The notes under the pieces: generated by a model | Told to the model about the DNA's origin: nothing | Databases searched by the model: none | What the model saw: only the letters and a program-made list of their open reading frames with translations | Shown here: positions 46,338 through 59,214 of the stretch, piece after piece | Numbering within the stretch: position 1 is the first letter of the stretch | How the letters are laid out: the number at the start of each line of letters is the position of its first letter | NCBI GenBank assembly: GCA_030407005.1 | Contig: JAUDYN010000003.1 | Span: 372,001 to 436,000, forward strand | From: Desarmillaria ectypa | Taxonomy: Eukaryota > Basidiomycota > Agaricomycetes > Agaricales > Physalacriaceae | Direction of reading: 5' to 3' | Length of the DNA: 64,000 nucleotides | Translations under genes and position numbers: made by a program

Positions 46338-48659
46338 CTATTCTTTTACCTCCTTGATCTTGGTTATAGGTGGCACCACTTTATTAGTGGGCCCTACTGA
46401 CCTTATGTCCTTGAAGTCTTTTCTTCTAGGATAATCCTTGGCCATGTGGCCCTTCTTATTGCACCAGAAGCATCTTCCCTCAGCTTTTCATTGATCAACC
46501 TTCATTGGTTGTCCTAATCCCCTATAAGTGGTCCATCAGCCCATCCCACTATCCTGACTGAGACCCATGTGGGCCATCAGTTCTGGGGCTGAGGAACTTG
46601 TTGCCTCAGTGGTAAAGCTGCCACTGGGGTGTTGTTGTTGGGGATTAGGGTGGGAGTCCTTCTTCTGCCTGTTTCTTAGGATTCTGGCCATCTGGTCAAA
46701 GACCCATTTGCACTGTCATTCTTGGTACATGTGTGAGATTCTCTCCTACTCTGGGTACATGCATGGGATGTTGATGCCCATATTGGAGATGAAAGTTGTA
46801 TAGGAGGTTGATATTCCTAGTCAGATGGCTTTCACCATTGTGCCGCACTTGTGTTCATCAGTCCTTCAGCTCACCAATTTCACTTCCTCTTTCAGCTTCT
46901 GAAAGTAATGGGAGGTGGGCTGCATTCTCATTCAGAGATTGAACATTCTCTTTTCATGGACTTTCTCGATGGCAGGGTCTCTAAATTGTTGTGAGACTAT
47001 ATCACTGAAGTCCTCCTAAGAAGGATATCTGAAGTGGGCAAGGGTGCCATCGTAGACATCCTCAACCCAGAATTTGGGTCTCTTGTAGACCCACCAATCC
47101 TTGGTGGCCCCCTTAAAGTGGGAGATCATGAACAGCACCAAATATAATGGTAGCTGGAAGAAGTGATAGAACACTTCAAAATAGGTGATGCAATTGCCTA
47201 TGAAGTGTTCAATGTCATCATGATCCCCCTTGAATGGCTTGGGGGGCTGGATGAGGATTGGCTTGATCCTCATGTAAGAAGCATTGCCAGAGGCATTTTC
47301 AATGAGATTGGGTAAAGGGTCAGGGAGACCCTTTCCAGGGGGTGGCCTTAGGATCAAATAATGATCTGGTTGGGGGGCAGGATATCCTTGGGGAGGTTCT
47401 GTCAGCCTCCCATGCTCAGGCTCCTTCCCTTTGTCATTTTCACAGAGGTAGTCCACCATTTCCTCATGCATCTCCTTGATGCATTGTTCTTTTTCAGCCA
47501 GTGCAGTTTTCATCTGCTGCTGAAGTTCTTCTGCCATTGTGGAGAATGGCCCTGCAGGGGTGGTACTTCCTTTGGAATCTTCTCCTGCTCCTGAAAATAG
47601 AAGACTACCACCCTGGTAAGAGTGATAGCCTTGTTGACATGCCTGATGGTATAGTGGCAAATCAGGCAGAGATTGTGGCTGTTGAGCCAGAGTGTCAGGG
47701 GGATAGTCAGAGATATTCATATATTGAGGCTGGGCATATTCCAGCCTGCCATAGTAACCTGTTTCATAGGTAAAATTATTAAAGTTGGGCATTGTGCCCA
47801 TCCTCCTCCTCTCAGTCGACCTCCAGTCACTATAGCCATTGAAGGAAGTGACCCAACTCCCATCATTCTTCTACTGTCTGAGAGCATAGCCTGGGTACCA
47901 GGTTCTCTGTGGCTGAGGGGAAAAGGGTCCTATGCCAGTTGGCATGTATCTGGGCCTGAATGCATATTAGGTCTGGCCTTAGGCCAGTCCATTCAGGCTT
48001 TGACATCAGCTCATCAAAGGTTCCAGATGGTGGCCCTAAAGAGGCCAAATAAATCCCAATCAATGTCAGAGAGTTTGGGCCATATATAGTTAGCCCTGTT
48101 AGTATTGAAGGGGCTGTCAGAAGAGGAGTGGTCAGGGTCATGGGGTTGAGTTCCCCATCAGAGTTGTCAGAGAGCTTGATGACCAGGAGCAATGAGGAGG
48201 ACTCTATTCCTCCTCTTGTCCAGTGTTCTCTGTTACAGCGCCAGAGGCTGTAAGGGTGGTTTCAATCCAATTCTGGATTATCAGGGTGTCAGGCCCTGAA
48301 GTGAGGGTGGGACAGGGTTGAGGAACAGGGATGGGGATGTTGAGGAGGGGAATACATGGGTGGGGGGTCCTTGAACATAGCCCATATGTTCCTTACATAT
48401 TCTTGGGCAGGGGTGGGGGGTTATTCCACCCAGTTGTTTATTGTGGGTTCCCCATGAATTGCAAACTCCTCTGAGGAGGAGGGGTCTGTGAAGTGGACCC
48501 AGGGGTGAGGGAGTGTCTCCTCCTCTCTAGGTCCCAGTCAGACAGGGGAAGGCCTCCTGAGAAGACCATGTAGGGGGTGTTGGGGTGGTCAAGGTGGAAG
48601 TGTCAGTTGATGGTAGGGTCACCATTCTTGTCAGAGGATGGTTTGTAACTCCTCTTCAT
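46338..48659 (-). pseudogene. Copy I gag
   Basis: 774 codons in one net frame from ATG (MKRSYKPSSDKNGDPTINWH) to UAG 46338-46340. A 261-codon clean run (47016-47798) covers SLPDLPLYHQACQQGYHSYQ, the coiled coil EELQQQMKTALAEKEQCIKE and the core PPKPFKGDHDDIEHFIGNCI with KDWWVYKRPKFWVEDVYD. The knuckle CFWCNKKGHMAKDY (46478-46435) has lost its last Cys. The start overlaps the micro-ORF (48631-48759, one internal TGA, core TISLSIAIGSTALLVIFTAL). Confidence 0.9.
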
Positions 48660-48820
48660 ATGCTAGTATGAAGAGTGCTGTAAAAATAACTAGTAGGGCA
48701 GTGCTGCCAATTGCAATGCTGAGAGAGATAGTTCACTTATTGTCATTCTGTTCGGTCATAGGGTTTTTTGCTGCTTTTATGGCTGGTGTAGAAGGAGTAG
48801 GTGGTTTATCTTCTGACTAA

Positions 48821-49214
48821 TGTTATGGCCTGATCTAACACATGATCTTAGGATGTATGTCACTCTTGGGCTGTCTCACATTTGGATAATCACCCTTATT
48901 AAGAGGACAGCTGGTCTTTAGAGAAGTATAGTAGATGGTATAAGAATGTAATTTAGTCAGAAGATAGAGACTAAGTACAAAGTCTCTCTACTTTATATAT
49001 GAAAGTACAAGGTTTATTAATAGGTGAAATGCAAGTGTCCCATGCATGAAACATTAGAAGTTATACAACTATGGACCAATGAGATGGAGAGGATTAGGAA
49101 TACATGGGATGCAAGAGGCTTGTTTGGGCTGAATGTCAGTGTTTTGGCAGATATGATGATGTTGTGTAAGTACTGCAATGTGAATCATGATAAGATAATG
49201 GAAAAATTGTAACA
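48821..49214 (-). repeat. 5' LTR of copy I
   Basis: 394 bp. Seed on the plus strand at 48953-48966 and primer-binding site at 48807-48820 are perfectly complementary over 14 nt (TATCTTCTGACTAA). Confidence 0.93.
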
Positions 49215-49891
49215 GTTCTGGCCTCAACATCTGCTCTTCAAAGCTTTTATGCTTTACTTCTAAAGAGTCTAAGAATGGTCTGGTTGGTGTTTGAGAGACT
49301 AGGCCACTCAAAGTCATTGCTCTTGGCATTGAGGGGGTCATTGGAGTCATGGGTTGGGGTCAGAGTCAGAGAGTCATCAGGGAGGATAATAAGAGAGAGA
49401 GAGGAAGAGGAGTCACTTTCCTCTTCTCCCACTATTGGCCAGAGAGTTCTTTCTTGTGTGATAGCCCAGGGGCCATACAGGTGGTTGGGATGGGATAGAC
49501 CCATCCCAGGGTCATCTGAGTGTCATACCCATATATGGGCTGGATGGGAGAGCATATAGGGGAGGGAGGTGAGTCACTGGAGGCTCAAAATCTACCCTAT
49601 AGGTTCCTTAGATGTTTCTCTATGGTGGAGGATTGTTCCACCCTATTGTGTTGGGTGGATTGATTGGTGGTGGAAGTCTCCCTTTGCATGGGGAATTCCT
49701 TAGAAGAGTGGGTGATGAACCTGATGCAGTGGTGAAGGAGGACCTCTTTCTGAGAGGATGCCAAATTTGTAGGATCCACTCTTGCAGGGGCTGGTCACTG
49801 GGGTAGGACATAGTGTAGTGAGAATGGAGCAGAGGGCTGTAGTCATAAGACTTGTCATTGGTGTAAATAGGCCCTAATTTCTTCTCCCCAT
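49215..49891 (-). pseudogene. Copy J gag N-terminal fragment
   Basis: ATG at 49891 (MGRRN, then TAG), then a Pro/Ser-rich N-half with SLPPTLLRNSPCKGRLPP-type and WKQTHHHICQ-like stretches, matching the weakly conserved N-half of Gag in copies G and I (for example SSSSLSLIILPDDS near 49400). Frameshifts are present. Truncated before the coiled coil. Confidence 0.75.
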
Positions 49892-49989
49892 GTTAGAACC
49901 ATGAGTGCAATAAAGAAGACAAGTAAGAATGCACTACCAATAGTGGTGCTGAGAGTGATGGTGCATTTCTGTTGCAGTTTGTTAGTCAT
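49855..49989 (-). CDS. Micro-ORF with one hydrophobic helix, copy J
   Basis: 44 codons, open: MTNKLQQKCTITLSTTIG and then SAFLLVFFIALMVLTW with an acidic tail GEEIRAYLHQ. It overlaps the gag ATG (49891) by 37 nt. Like the ORFs of copies A and C it keeps a single hydrophobic helix although its sequence has drifted. Expression is unproven. Confidence 0.55.
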   Translation of the reverse strand: MTNKLQQKCTITLSTTIGSAFLLVFFIALMVLTWGEEIRAYLHQ

Positions 49990-50045
49990 ATGGGTTGCCT
50001 CTTTGTGGCTAGCAATAAAGAAGCAGGTAGAATCTTTGAACTAAT

Positions 50046-50439
50046 TGTTGAACTCACAGTCCACATGATTTTCTGATATGCATATTCCTGTAGGCTGCCT
50101 TGCATTCAGACAATCACCTTAGGGTATGGCTATGGTCTGCAGATCATTATGGGAGATATATGGTATGAAATAAACTTTAGTTCAAAGATAGGGAATATAC
50201 AGCAGATACTATGCTACTTATATATATAAAGTGAACTGTTTTAATTATAGAACTGTTCTTGAGTAAATCTTGTATAATCAGGAGAGAGAAGGCATGTTGT
50301 GTGAATGACCATAACAAGATGGTTAAGAATAGGATGGGATATAGTGATTCCCAGGGATAAAAGATGGTGATGTGATAGTGATTGCAATTGTGATTATGAT
50401 TAGATGGGAGATAAGGTCAAAAATGGAAAAATCATAACA
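50046..50439 (-). repeat. 5' LTR of copy J
   Basis: 394 bp. Seed on the plus strand at 50177-50189 and primer-binding site 50032-50044 match over 13 nt with a sequence (ATCTTTGAACTAA) different from copies A and I. Confidence 0.92.
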
Positions 50440-50728
50440 ACTATAGCTCATGACCATTGCTCACTCCACATCTTATCTTCATTGTTTCATGCATAGTTAC
50501 ATTATAGACTCAGCTATTATTAGGATGAAGACTTTAGTATATAAGTAGTGTAGCTCTCACTATATTATCTCCAGCTTTGAGCTAAAGTTAATCTATACCA
50601 AACTTCTCTTGTCAACTCCTCTCCTCACTTTCTTGTGACAAGCATCTTGTGACTCAGTGGGTGACTGTATGAATACAATACAGCCTATTATTTACACTTG
50701 CTTATTATATCAGAGTCCAGATTTAATA
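50440..50728 (+). repeat. Family-3 LTR fragment
   Basis: Aligns on the plus strand to the LTR of element H from its ACTATAGCTYATGACYATTGC segment through TATATAAGTAGTGTAGCTC to the end. The first ~60 bp are lost to the insertion of copy J. It shows that family 3 was in place before J. Confidence 0.8.
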
Positions 50729-50935
50729 AAAGGTGTAGAGATAAAAGTGATATTTGACTCACAAAGAAGAATTTCTTATCAAATGAAAGAGACACTCTCA
50801 TAAAAAAAAAATTCATAGATTACTTATGAAAACATCAAAATTCTGATGAAACTTCTTCAGGAGTTTGAGGCTACTTGAATGCAAAAATAATCCTCTCTAA
50901 AATCCCAAAAATCTAAAACAGTTGAAGAGGTTTTA
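50729..50935 (+). other. Unassigned retroelement-like remnant left of copy K
   Basis: AT-rich, with one frame reading KVIFDSQRRISYQMKETLS and later KSKTVEEV between stops. It continues, across the TTTTA duplication of copy K, into 59617-59660, which ends in a purine tract before an LTR. It is therefore probably the 3' coding end of another retroelement. No domain recognised. Confidence 0.4.
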
Positions 50936-51332
50936 TGTTACAATTTTTCCATTATCTGATCTTATTTCATCATATCCATAACACTATCCATCTTATCTCA
51001 ACTAGTATCAACATATTCACCAATGACCACCCCATTTCCTGACAATTGATACCCTAGTTCACTCTTATTTGTCCATGATCCATCCAACTTACACACCATT
51101 CTCTCATGGATAATACTGTTTTATCTATTAATAATGCTGTACTTTCAGTATATAAGTAGAGTAGCTCTCATCGTTGTACTCTATCTTTTGACTAAATTAG
51201 ATTCATATACCTTCTACTCACACTATACTAAAGACCAAGCCTTACCTCTCATTAATGGGTGATTGTCTGAACATGAGACAGCCTAGAGAGAAGCTCACAT
51301 CTCAAGTCACATGTATAGACAGGGTCCTAACA
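50936..51332 (+). repeat. 5' LTR of copy K
   Basis: 397 bp, TGTTACAATTTTTCC to GGGTCCTAACA. TATATAAG box near 51150; seed ATCTTTTGACTAA at 51183-51195; primer-binding site TTAGTTGAAAGGT at 51333-51345. Confidence 0.95.
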
Positions 51333-51387
51333 TTAGTTGAAAGGTAACTATCCTGCTCCTTCTACACTAAGCCATAAAAGTAGCATT

Positions 51388-51511
51388 CATAACAAACAAC
51401 AAAAATAAAAACAACCAATGAACTATCACTCTCAGCACTGCCATTGGAGACACCACACTCCTAATCCTTTTTACTGCTTTTCTCATACTAACATACAAAG
51501 AAGAAGCATGA
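51388..51511 (+). pseudogene. Micro-ORF of copy K, start lost and one stop
   Basis: Reads TNNKNKNNQ, a TGA, then TITLSTAIGDTTLLILFTAF and LILTYKEEA to TGA 51509-51511. The first codon has become ATA. The hydrophobic core is kept. Confidence 0.6.
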
Positions 51512-53985
51512 ATGCTTCTTCACCATGAAAGGTGACCCTGACATCTGCAACTTCCTCTCTGACCATGTCCTTTCCCAGAGGATACCTCCTGTCTAACTGG
51601 GAGAATGAGTGGAAATTCCACTCATTCATCCCTGGGTCCATTTCACAGACCCAAATACCTCCACCTTCTCCATTGAGGATGCACATGAAGCTGAAGCACA
51701 AGCAAGACTCGCAATATTCCAGCTGAAATGACCCTCCCTCACCCCCACTGAAGAATATGTGAGGAACATATAGGCTACATTCAAGGACCCCTCATCCCCA
51801 TATTCTCTTCCCACTCATCCCTGTGCCCCAACCCCCACACTTTGACCCCACAACTGGAGAATACCTTCACGGTCCACATCCCCTTCCCCTGAGCAGTCCC
51901 ACAGCAGACCCCAACACCCAGATGATCCAGGAATAGATCAAAACCATCCCTATGGACCCTGGCATCAAGGACAAATCAATGACCTCTGGGAAACAGACTC
52001 CTCAAACTCTCTCCCCATCATCAAGCTCTCTGACAACTCTGACAGAGAACTTAACCCTCTAACCCCACCCACCCCCACTGCCCTTAACAGCCCCTTTAAC
52101 CCAAATGGGGTAGACTACAACTGGCCTGACCTCTCTGAGGTTGATCGGAACCTATTTGGCCCCTTTAGGACCACCACCTGGAACCTTCAATGTGCTGATG
52201 TTGAAAGCAGAATGCTCTGGACCAAGTCCAGACTGAACATGGATGAGTGGCTGGTGCTCAACCAAGGCAATGCTATTCAAGGCCCAAGCCAAAACACCAC
52301 TGTTCGAGCCCGCATTCATGTGAACTGACACTGCAACCTTTTTTCCCCTGCTGCTGGGGATCTATTACCAGGACTACGATCTCAAGAGGAGGATGAACAG
52401 CAGGAATTGGAATGTTCTCTCTAAAGGCTATGACAATTGGAGATGGACCAATGAGAGGAGGATGGATGGAATGCCCAGTCATGATATGCTTACCTATGAT
52501 ACAGGTTACTATAGAGGACAGGGATACCCCCAGTCCCATTATGAAAATATACCCAATTATTCCCCTGACACTCTAGTCACAAGACCACATCCCCTACCCA
52601 ACTCACCACCCCACAGTTGAGCATGTCAACAAGGATACCACCCCTATCAGGGTGGCAGTCTTCTATTTGCAGGCGCAGGAGAAGATATGACAACAGACAT
52701 CCACCCTGCAGACTCTGACCCTGCAGAATCCTCCTCTATGCCAAAAACCATGGAGGAATTATAACAATGCATCAAGAATGCATTAGCAGAAAAGGAAAAG
52801 CACATTCAAGAAATATGCAACAAGCTCACAAAGGAAGAAGCCACCCAGAAAGGTATGGAGGAATACCTTATAAAGGAAAAAGGAAAGGAACTGGAGCGAG
52901 AGAGACCAATGGATCCCCCAAGGGGATATCCTTCAGGATCCTGAGTGGATTGGTACTTGATCTCAAGACCACCCTCAGGAAAGGGTCTGCCTGATCCTAT
53001 CCCTAACCCTGTTGGGAATGTGCCCACTGATGCCCCCTATTTGGGAATCAAACCAACCCTCATCAAGGTCCCCACCTCATTCAAAGAGGATCATGATGAC
53101 ATCAAATGCTTCATAGATGATTGCATCACCTATTTCAAAGTGTTCCACTATTATTTCCAAGTGCCATCACATCTGATATTATTTGTGACCTCTCACTTTG
53201 AAGGAGCCACTAAGGACTGGTGGGTCTACAAGAGACCTGAATTTTGGGTTGGCGATGCCTATGATGGGACCACCACCTATTTCCATTACCCTGACTGGAG
53301 CAACTTTATCGACATGGTCTTGTGACAATCCTGAGACCCTGCTATCAAGGAAGTCCATGAGAAGTGAATGTTTGATCTCAGAATGGGAATGCAAACCATG
53401 TCCCATTACTTTCAGAAGTTAGAGGAAGAGGCAAAACTAGCAGGACAGCAGACTGATGAGAATGAGCATGGTGCCATGGTAAAGGCAGTACAATTAGGAG
53501 TTCCTTCCTCCTATACCACCTTTATCTTCAACATGGGCATCAATATCCCACACTCATACCCAGAGTGGAAAGAACAGATTTTGCACATGTATGAAGAATG
53601 ACAGTGCAAATGGGTCTTCAACCAAACTACAGGCATGCCCAGGGATGGGCAGAAGAAGGATTCCCATCCCCAATAGCAACAACCCCAACAGCACCCCAGT
53701 GGCAAAGCCACCACTAGGGCGACAAGTTCCTCAGCCCCCAAGCTGACTGCTAATGCAGGTGTCAGTCAGGACACTGTGACCAGATAATAGATGACTTATA
53801 GAGGGGCAGGGAAACCTATGGAAATAGATTGACAATGAGCAGAAGGGAGATGCTTCTGCTGTGATAAAAAGAGTCACATGAGCAAGGACTATCCTAAGAG
53901 AAAGGACTACAAGGACATTCGGTCAGTAGGGCCCACTAATGAAGTGGTGCCACCTATGGCCAAGATTGAGGAGGCAAAAGAGTAG
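51495..53985 (+). pseudogene. Copy K gag
   Basis: The start codon equivalent is ACA (51495), and the net frame from there to UAG (53983-53985) is not preserved, so at least one indel is present. The Pro-rich N-half (51520-52380) is followed by MNSRNWNVLSKGYDNW (52393), the coiled coil (about 52760-52850), the core (VPTSFKEDHDDIKCFIDDCI, 53075; KDWWVYKRPEFWVGDAYDG, 53220), YFQKLEEEAKLAGQQTDENE (53415) and the knuckle CFCCDKKSHMSKDY (53853-53895), last Cys lost. The order is as in copies C and G. Confidence 0.9.
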
Positions 53986-54006
53986 GTCAACAAGAGTTTA
54001 ATTCCC

Positions 54007-54435
54007 TGTTATGATTTTTCTATTATCTCATCTTATCTTATCTTATCCGAGTCATATCCATGACTCAGCCATCTAATCTTCTATCGATTCCAACTCGTAT
54101 CCAAGCACTCACTGATGCATACCCTCATTCTCACTGTCTGTCACCCCAGATGCTTTCTATTGGACCAATGATCCTTCTAGACCATCCAACTTCAACACTA
54201 TTCTAGCATAGACTGAACCGTTTTATCTAAATATATTGCTGTACTTACAGTATATAAACAGAGTAAACTACATCATTGTACTCTATCTTTCAACTAAACT
54301 TAATTCATATACTTCTTACTCACACTACACTAAAGGCCCAGCCTAAACCTCTCACTTGGGTAACTGTTCGAATATGTAACAGCCTAGAGTGGTCAGCTGA
54401 TGCCCCAAGTCACATGCCTAAGACAGGCTCTAATA
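54007..54435 (+). repeat. Solo LTR L (family 1) nested in copy K
   Basis: 429 bp from TGTTATGATTTTTC to CTCTAATA, flanked by a perfect 5-bp duplication TTCCC (54002-54006 and 54436-54440). It sits inside the loop of the UAG hairpin. Closest in look to the LTRs of copy G. A solo LTR is the usual product of recombination between the two LTRs of a full insertion. Confidence 0.95.
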
Positions 54436-54464
54436 TTCCCCTTGCTCGACCAAGTCTCCTAAAG

Positions 54465-54553
54465 ATGAGTCCTTAGTTTCTGCAGGTCAGACTAACATAT
54501 GTGCACCTAGACAATTACCTATGAAAAACAATATATATCACCTGACTTTACAA
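54465..54553 (+). other. Putative gag-pol intron, copy K (both splice sites decayed)
   Basis: 89 nt, ATGAGTCCTTAG (donor GT changed to AT) to GACTTTACAA (acceptor CAG changed to CAA). After removing the nested LTR it begins 48 nt after the first base of the UAG, as in copy G. Confidence 0.45.
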
Positions 54554-57500
54554 ACCCCAAAACTGAAGACCGACAAAGAATCAAAAAAGAACAGGTATGT
54601 CATACTTCTAGAAGAAGCTGATACTGTAATCTGTAGTGAATCCTGAGCCCTCAACAAGGTGCAGGATTTGCCAGGTGTTGCCAGCACTGCCATGAAGTCC
54701 ACCAAGTTAGCATAGTGAAGCTCATCAGATATGTGGGTAAAACCGCAGACTGGGACTAGTAGGCAGAATGTCCTTGGACCTTCCAGAAGTCTGAATGCTC
54801 CCATGCTCCCCTCGAGCAGGGAGACAAGTCCAACAACCTCACCAGGGTCAGTGGGGGATCAGGATAGTGCCTCTCACCAAGGCCAGGATTGGGGCCACAC
54901 ACTATCTGATCCAGTTGGGAGAAACCTGATGGTGGAGCTGACTGCAATGCTGATAAGATTTGCACCTGGCATCTCAGCCAACTCCACTGGGACAAATAGT
55001 AGTGGAATCTCAGAATCATCAAGCTGAGTCCTATCTCCTCCTGAGATAGTTCGAGTTCCAAAAGCAACTCAGACTAAAGAACAGGGGAAAGCCACTAGCA
55101 CCCAGATGGTAAAAAAGGGGCACAGCAGTAGAAACACTACTATCATCAAAGTACCTGACAAGGAGGACAACATGGCTTTTAGACTATGGTAAGCAAAACA
55201 GTCTAAAGCCAGAACCCTGACACCCAAAATCCCACCTAACAAGGGGGTACACAATCACATGTGGTACCAACCTTTCAGAGTTGACTTGACTCTACGAGTG
55301 ATTCATACCACCAAGGACTTGGCAGTCACCAAAGCCATTCTCTCCATTTGAGTTCATCCCAAATAACTCAGAGAAATAACTGATGAACTCATTCAGAGTT
55401 TGAACAATGAAGAGGGTTCTGTGTGTGAGCAGCTCTACAAACTTCACAAACTGATCCGGTATATCCATAGAACCAAGAGCTCTGGAAGAGACTTTTTGGT
55501 GGATATCCAACTTGCTCCCTGTATGGGAAAGAAAATGTTGACAACCCAAGCATTGTTGGATAGTGCCTGCACAGGCAGTTCTATCAATTGAACATATGTC
55601 CAACAACACCAGTTGGATACCAGAAAAGCTGCAGCCTCTATTCCCATTTATAATGCAGATGGAACCTATAACAAGGCAGGTGATGTAACTGAATTTGTGG
55701 AACTCCAAATGACTATCAGAAACCATGTAGAACGAATCGACCTTGTGGTCACAGACTTGGGTTCCAAGACAGTATACTTGGGCCATGACTGGCTTAAATG
55801 CCATAATCCCTTAGTCAACTGGAAATCAAGAGTTATGACATTCAGATGATGTTATTGCATAAAAAATCACTTCACCATTCCTGATGCAGATGAAGAAGAC
55901 AGATGGGATAAAGAACTAGAGGAAGGCAAAATGATTCTCACAGTCAATATGCAAGAAGAAATCATTCTTCAAGCAGTACACCATGCAAACAAACTGGCAG
56001 CAGCCACAAATGCAGAAAAACTGAAGAAGACTTTCAAGGAGCTTGTGCCTCCTCAATACCAAAGCTTTAGAGACTTGTTCTCTAAAGAAAGCTTTGACGA
56101 ACTCCCCAACTGAAAACCTTGGGACCATGCCATCGAGCTAACCCTGAATGCCAAATCCACACTAGACTGCAAAGTCTATCCTCTCAACAGAAACAAACAG
56201 GAACAACTCGACAAGTTCCTTGATGAAAATCTTGATTCTGGAAGGATATGCCCTTCCAAGTCTCCCTTCACATCTCTCTTCTTCTTCATTAAGAAAAAGG
56301 ATGGCTCCTTATGACCAGTCCAAGATTATCACAAACTGAATGAAATGACGATTAAAAACTATTATCCCCTTCTCCTAATCTCGGAACTTATCAACAAGTT
56401 ATAAGGAGCCAAATATTTCAGCAAACTAGATGTTCGCTGGGGATACAACAATGTATGAATCCAGGAAGGAGATGAAGCAAAAGCTGCATTCAGAACCAAC
56501 TGAGGACTCTTTGAACCCATGGTCATATTTTTCAGTCTCACGAATTCACCAGCCACTTTCCAGTGGATGATGAATGATATTTTTAAGGATTTGATTGCCA
56601 GAGGAAAAGTTACTATATACCTTGATGATATCCTCATCTTCACCAAATCCCTGTCAGAACATAGAATCATTGTTCAACAAGTTCTCCAATGTCTCTGAGA
56701 GAACAAATTATTCCTTAAAGCAGAGAAATGCAAGTTCAAAGTACTCAAAATGGAATATCTCAGGGTCATAATCAGTGAAGATGCAATCTGAATGGACCCC
56801 ATCAAGATTGCTGGGATAGCAGAATAGCCAACCCTGACAAAGAAGAAGAAACTTCAATCCTTTTTAGGATTCACAAATTTCTATCAAAAGTTCATCCGTG
56901 ACTATTCCAAAATCATATGACCTCTCACTCAATTGATGGGGAAGGTAGACTGGACTTGGGGATCAGAACAAGAACAAGCATTTAATCAGCTCAAGAAGTT
57001 GATGACCACTAATGTTGTTCTAATGATCCTCTCAGACAAGGGAAAATTCCGAGTGGAAGCAGATGCTAGTAATGGGGCCATTGATGCCATCCTTAGCCAG
57101 GAACAGAATGGCAAATAGAGGCCTGTCGCCTTCATGTCAAAAGTATTGATGGTCACTGAATACAACTATGAAATCTATGACAAAGAGTTGCTGGCCATTA
57201 TGCTGGCTCTAGAAGAATGGCATCATTATCTCATGGGTGCCAAAGAAACAATCAAAATCTGGACTGATCATCAAAATCTCCAGTACTTCTGAAAACCCCA
57301 AAAGCTGAACCATCGACAAGCTTGATGGGTCACCGAACTAGCCAAATACCACTTTGTCCTTCAACACAATACTGGAATCACCAACAAGAAAGCTGATCTC
57401 CTCAGCTGAAGAGATGATCATGACCAAGGGAAAGAAGATAATCAAAACATGATTGTACTTTCTCCTGAACATTTCTGGGCATTGATATTGCCCACAACCA

Positions 57501-59182
57501 AAGAACAAATGATGCATATAAGAGACACAACCCAACAACAAGAACAATGGGATCAGGGGATTGAAAAATCCCTTAATCACAAAAGAGGAATTACCCAAGA
57601 AAGTGAAGTATTGTGGTATGATGGATGAATCTATATTCCTCAAGATTTGTCCCTCCATGGGGAAATCATCACCCAATGCCATGACTATATTATAGCAGGA
57701 CACCCAGGCATCACCAAAACCAAGGAACTCATCCTACAAGAATATTGGTGGCTGAAAATGAAGAAAGATGTCAAATCCTACATCAAAGGATGTGAAACTT
57801 GCCAAAGAATGAAGACTAATATATAAGCAAAAGCCACTCCTCTCAATCCCAATGCAATTCCAGACACCCTCTAGACTCATATTTTGGTAGACATGGTTAC
57901 AGGCCTTCTGGAATCAGAAGGATTCAATGCTCTACTGGTCATCGTGGATCGCTTTTCCAAGAACATCATTCTTATTCCATGCAATGAAGAATTATCCACA
58001 GAAGGATGGGCTCTTATGCTCTGGAATCATGTCTACATGAAACATGGAATGCCACAAGTAGTCATCTTGGATTGAGGACCCCAATTCATGTCATCTTTCA
58101 TGAAAGAACTGTACTGGATGCTGAACATCACACAAAATGCATCCACCATGTATCACCCACAGATGGATGGGCAGACCAAATGAGTCAATCAAGAGGTTGA
58201 AAAATACCTTCATATTTTCGTCAACCATCACCAAACAGACTGGGTGGCATGGCTTCCTCTCACAGAATTTGCCCATAACAACAGGGTACATTCTGCCACA
58301 GGCAAAAGCCTGTTTATGGTCTTATATGAATGAAATCCCCAACTCATTCCTGAGTCAATCCAAAAGACCAGTTTCACAAATCCTGCAGCTATAGAATTCA
58401 CAGAAACAATGGCCAAAGTTCACAAAGAGGTTCATAATGCTCTGAAAAAAGCAGCAATGCAGATGAAGGTGCAATATGACAAGAGGAAGCAATCACCTCA
58501 AGAATATTGAATCAGCAACAAGGTCTGGCTTGATACCACCAACCTTCATCTCCCATGACCAAAGAAGAAACTCAATGACAAATGAACAGGACCATTCGAA
58601 ATCATTGAGAAATCAGAAATGACAGCATACAAGCTAAAACTGCCACCCCATTGGAAGATACATCCCCAATTCAATGAGAAGTTATTGACTCCCTATATCT
58701 TGCCTTCATTCCCAAATCAGCAACAACCTCCTCCTCCTCCTCCAGACCTTGTTAATGGTCAAGAAGAATATGAAATTGAAGCAGTTCTAGACTTGTGCAC
58801 TCATCAAGTGTGCTCCAAAAAAGGACAACCATCTAGGAAAGTCATGGATTACCTAGTCAAATGGAAGGGGTGGACCAGAGAACACAATTCCTGGGTCTGA
58901 GAAACAGAAATGTCAAATGCAATGGAAGCGATCGAAGAATACAAGGCCAGCATAAACTGTGCCTTATATATTTCAAAAATCATAACCAAAGACAAGATAG
59001 TGGTCAAGATAGTGGACCACGAATACTCTAACAGTGGTGATGTCGCATACCTTGCTCAACACAAGGATGGATATCGAAAATGGATTATCAACCCAGATGA
59101 AAAAACATGGAAAAACTTGATTAACCAGTACTGGATTGATCAAGTTCTATCACAACTCAACACCCTGGAAGAAGAACCTTAG
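54554..59182 (+). pseudogene. Copy K pol, full length
   Basis: 1542 codons in one net frame, TPKLKTDKESKKNRYVILLE to TAG 59180-59182, with about two dozen point stops, nearly all TGA. Spacer with STQMVKKGH (55100); protease LLDSACTGSSIN (55552; Gly after DS changed to Ala); linker; RT with YLDDILIF intact (56618-56641); RNase H EADASNGAIDAILSQEQNG (57056), [18 protein letters not shown] (57168), [10 protein letters not shown] (57258); integrase GCETCQRMK (57790), DMVTGLLESEGFNALLVIVD (57890), and GQTK (58173), where sister copies read GQTE, so the catalytic Glu is lost; chromodomain EYEIEAVLDLCTHQVC to MDYLVKWKGWTREHNSWV (58768-58898). Codon frame is conserved, so inactivation was by base changes. 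Confidence 0.94.
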
Positions 59183-59214
59183 CAGTTGGGATGACTGCTT
59201 TAACAAGAGGGTAA

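Larger units (their letters stand above)
45431..49214 (-). mobile_element. Ty3 family-1 copy I, 5' half
   Basis: Minus strand: 5' LTR at 48821-49214, micro-ORF, gag and the Pol N-terminal extension, truncated at 45431 against the cut LTR of copy G. On its right lies gag of copy J in the same orientation, into which it probably inserted (flank GTTCT at 49215). The loss of both 3' halves at one junction indicates a deletion between G and I. Confidence 0.9.
49215..50439 (-). mobile_element. Ty3 family-1 copy J, 5' end
   Basis: Minus strand: 5' LTR 50046-50439, micro-ORF and the N-terminal ~225 codons of gag, cut at 49215 by the LTR of copy I. To its right is a family-3 LTR (50440 on) that lacks its start, so J inserted into that LTR. 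Confidence 0.9.
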
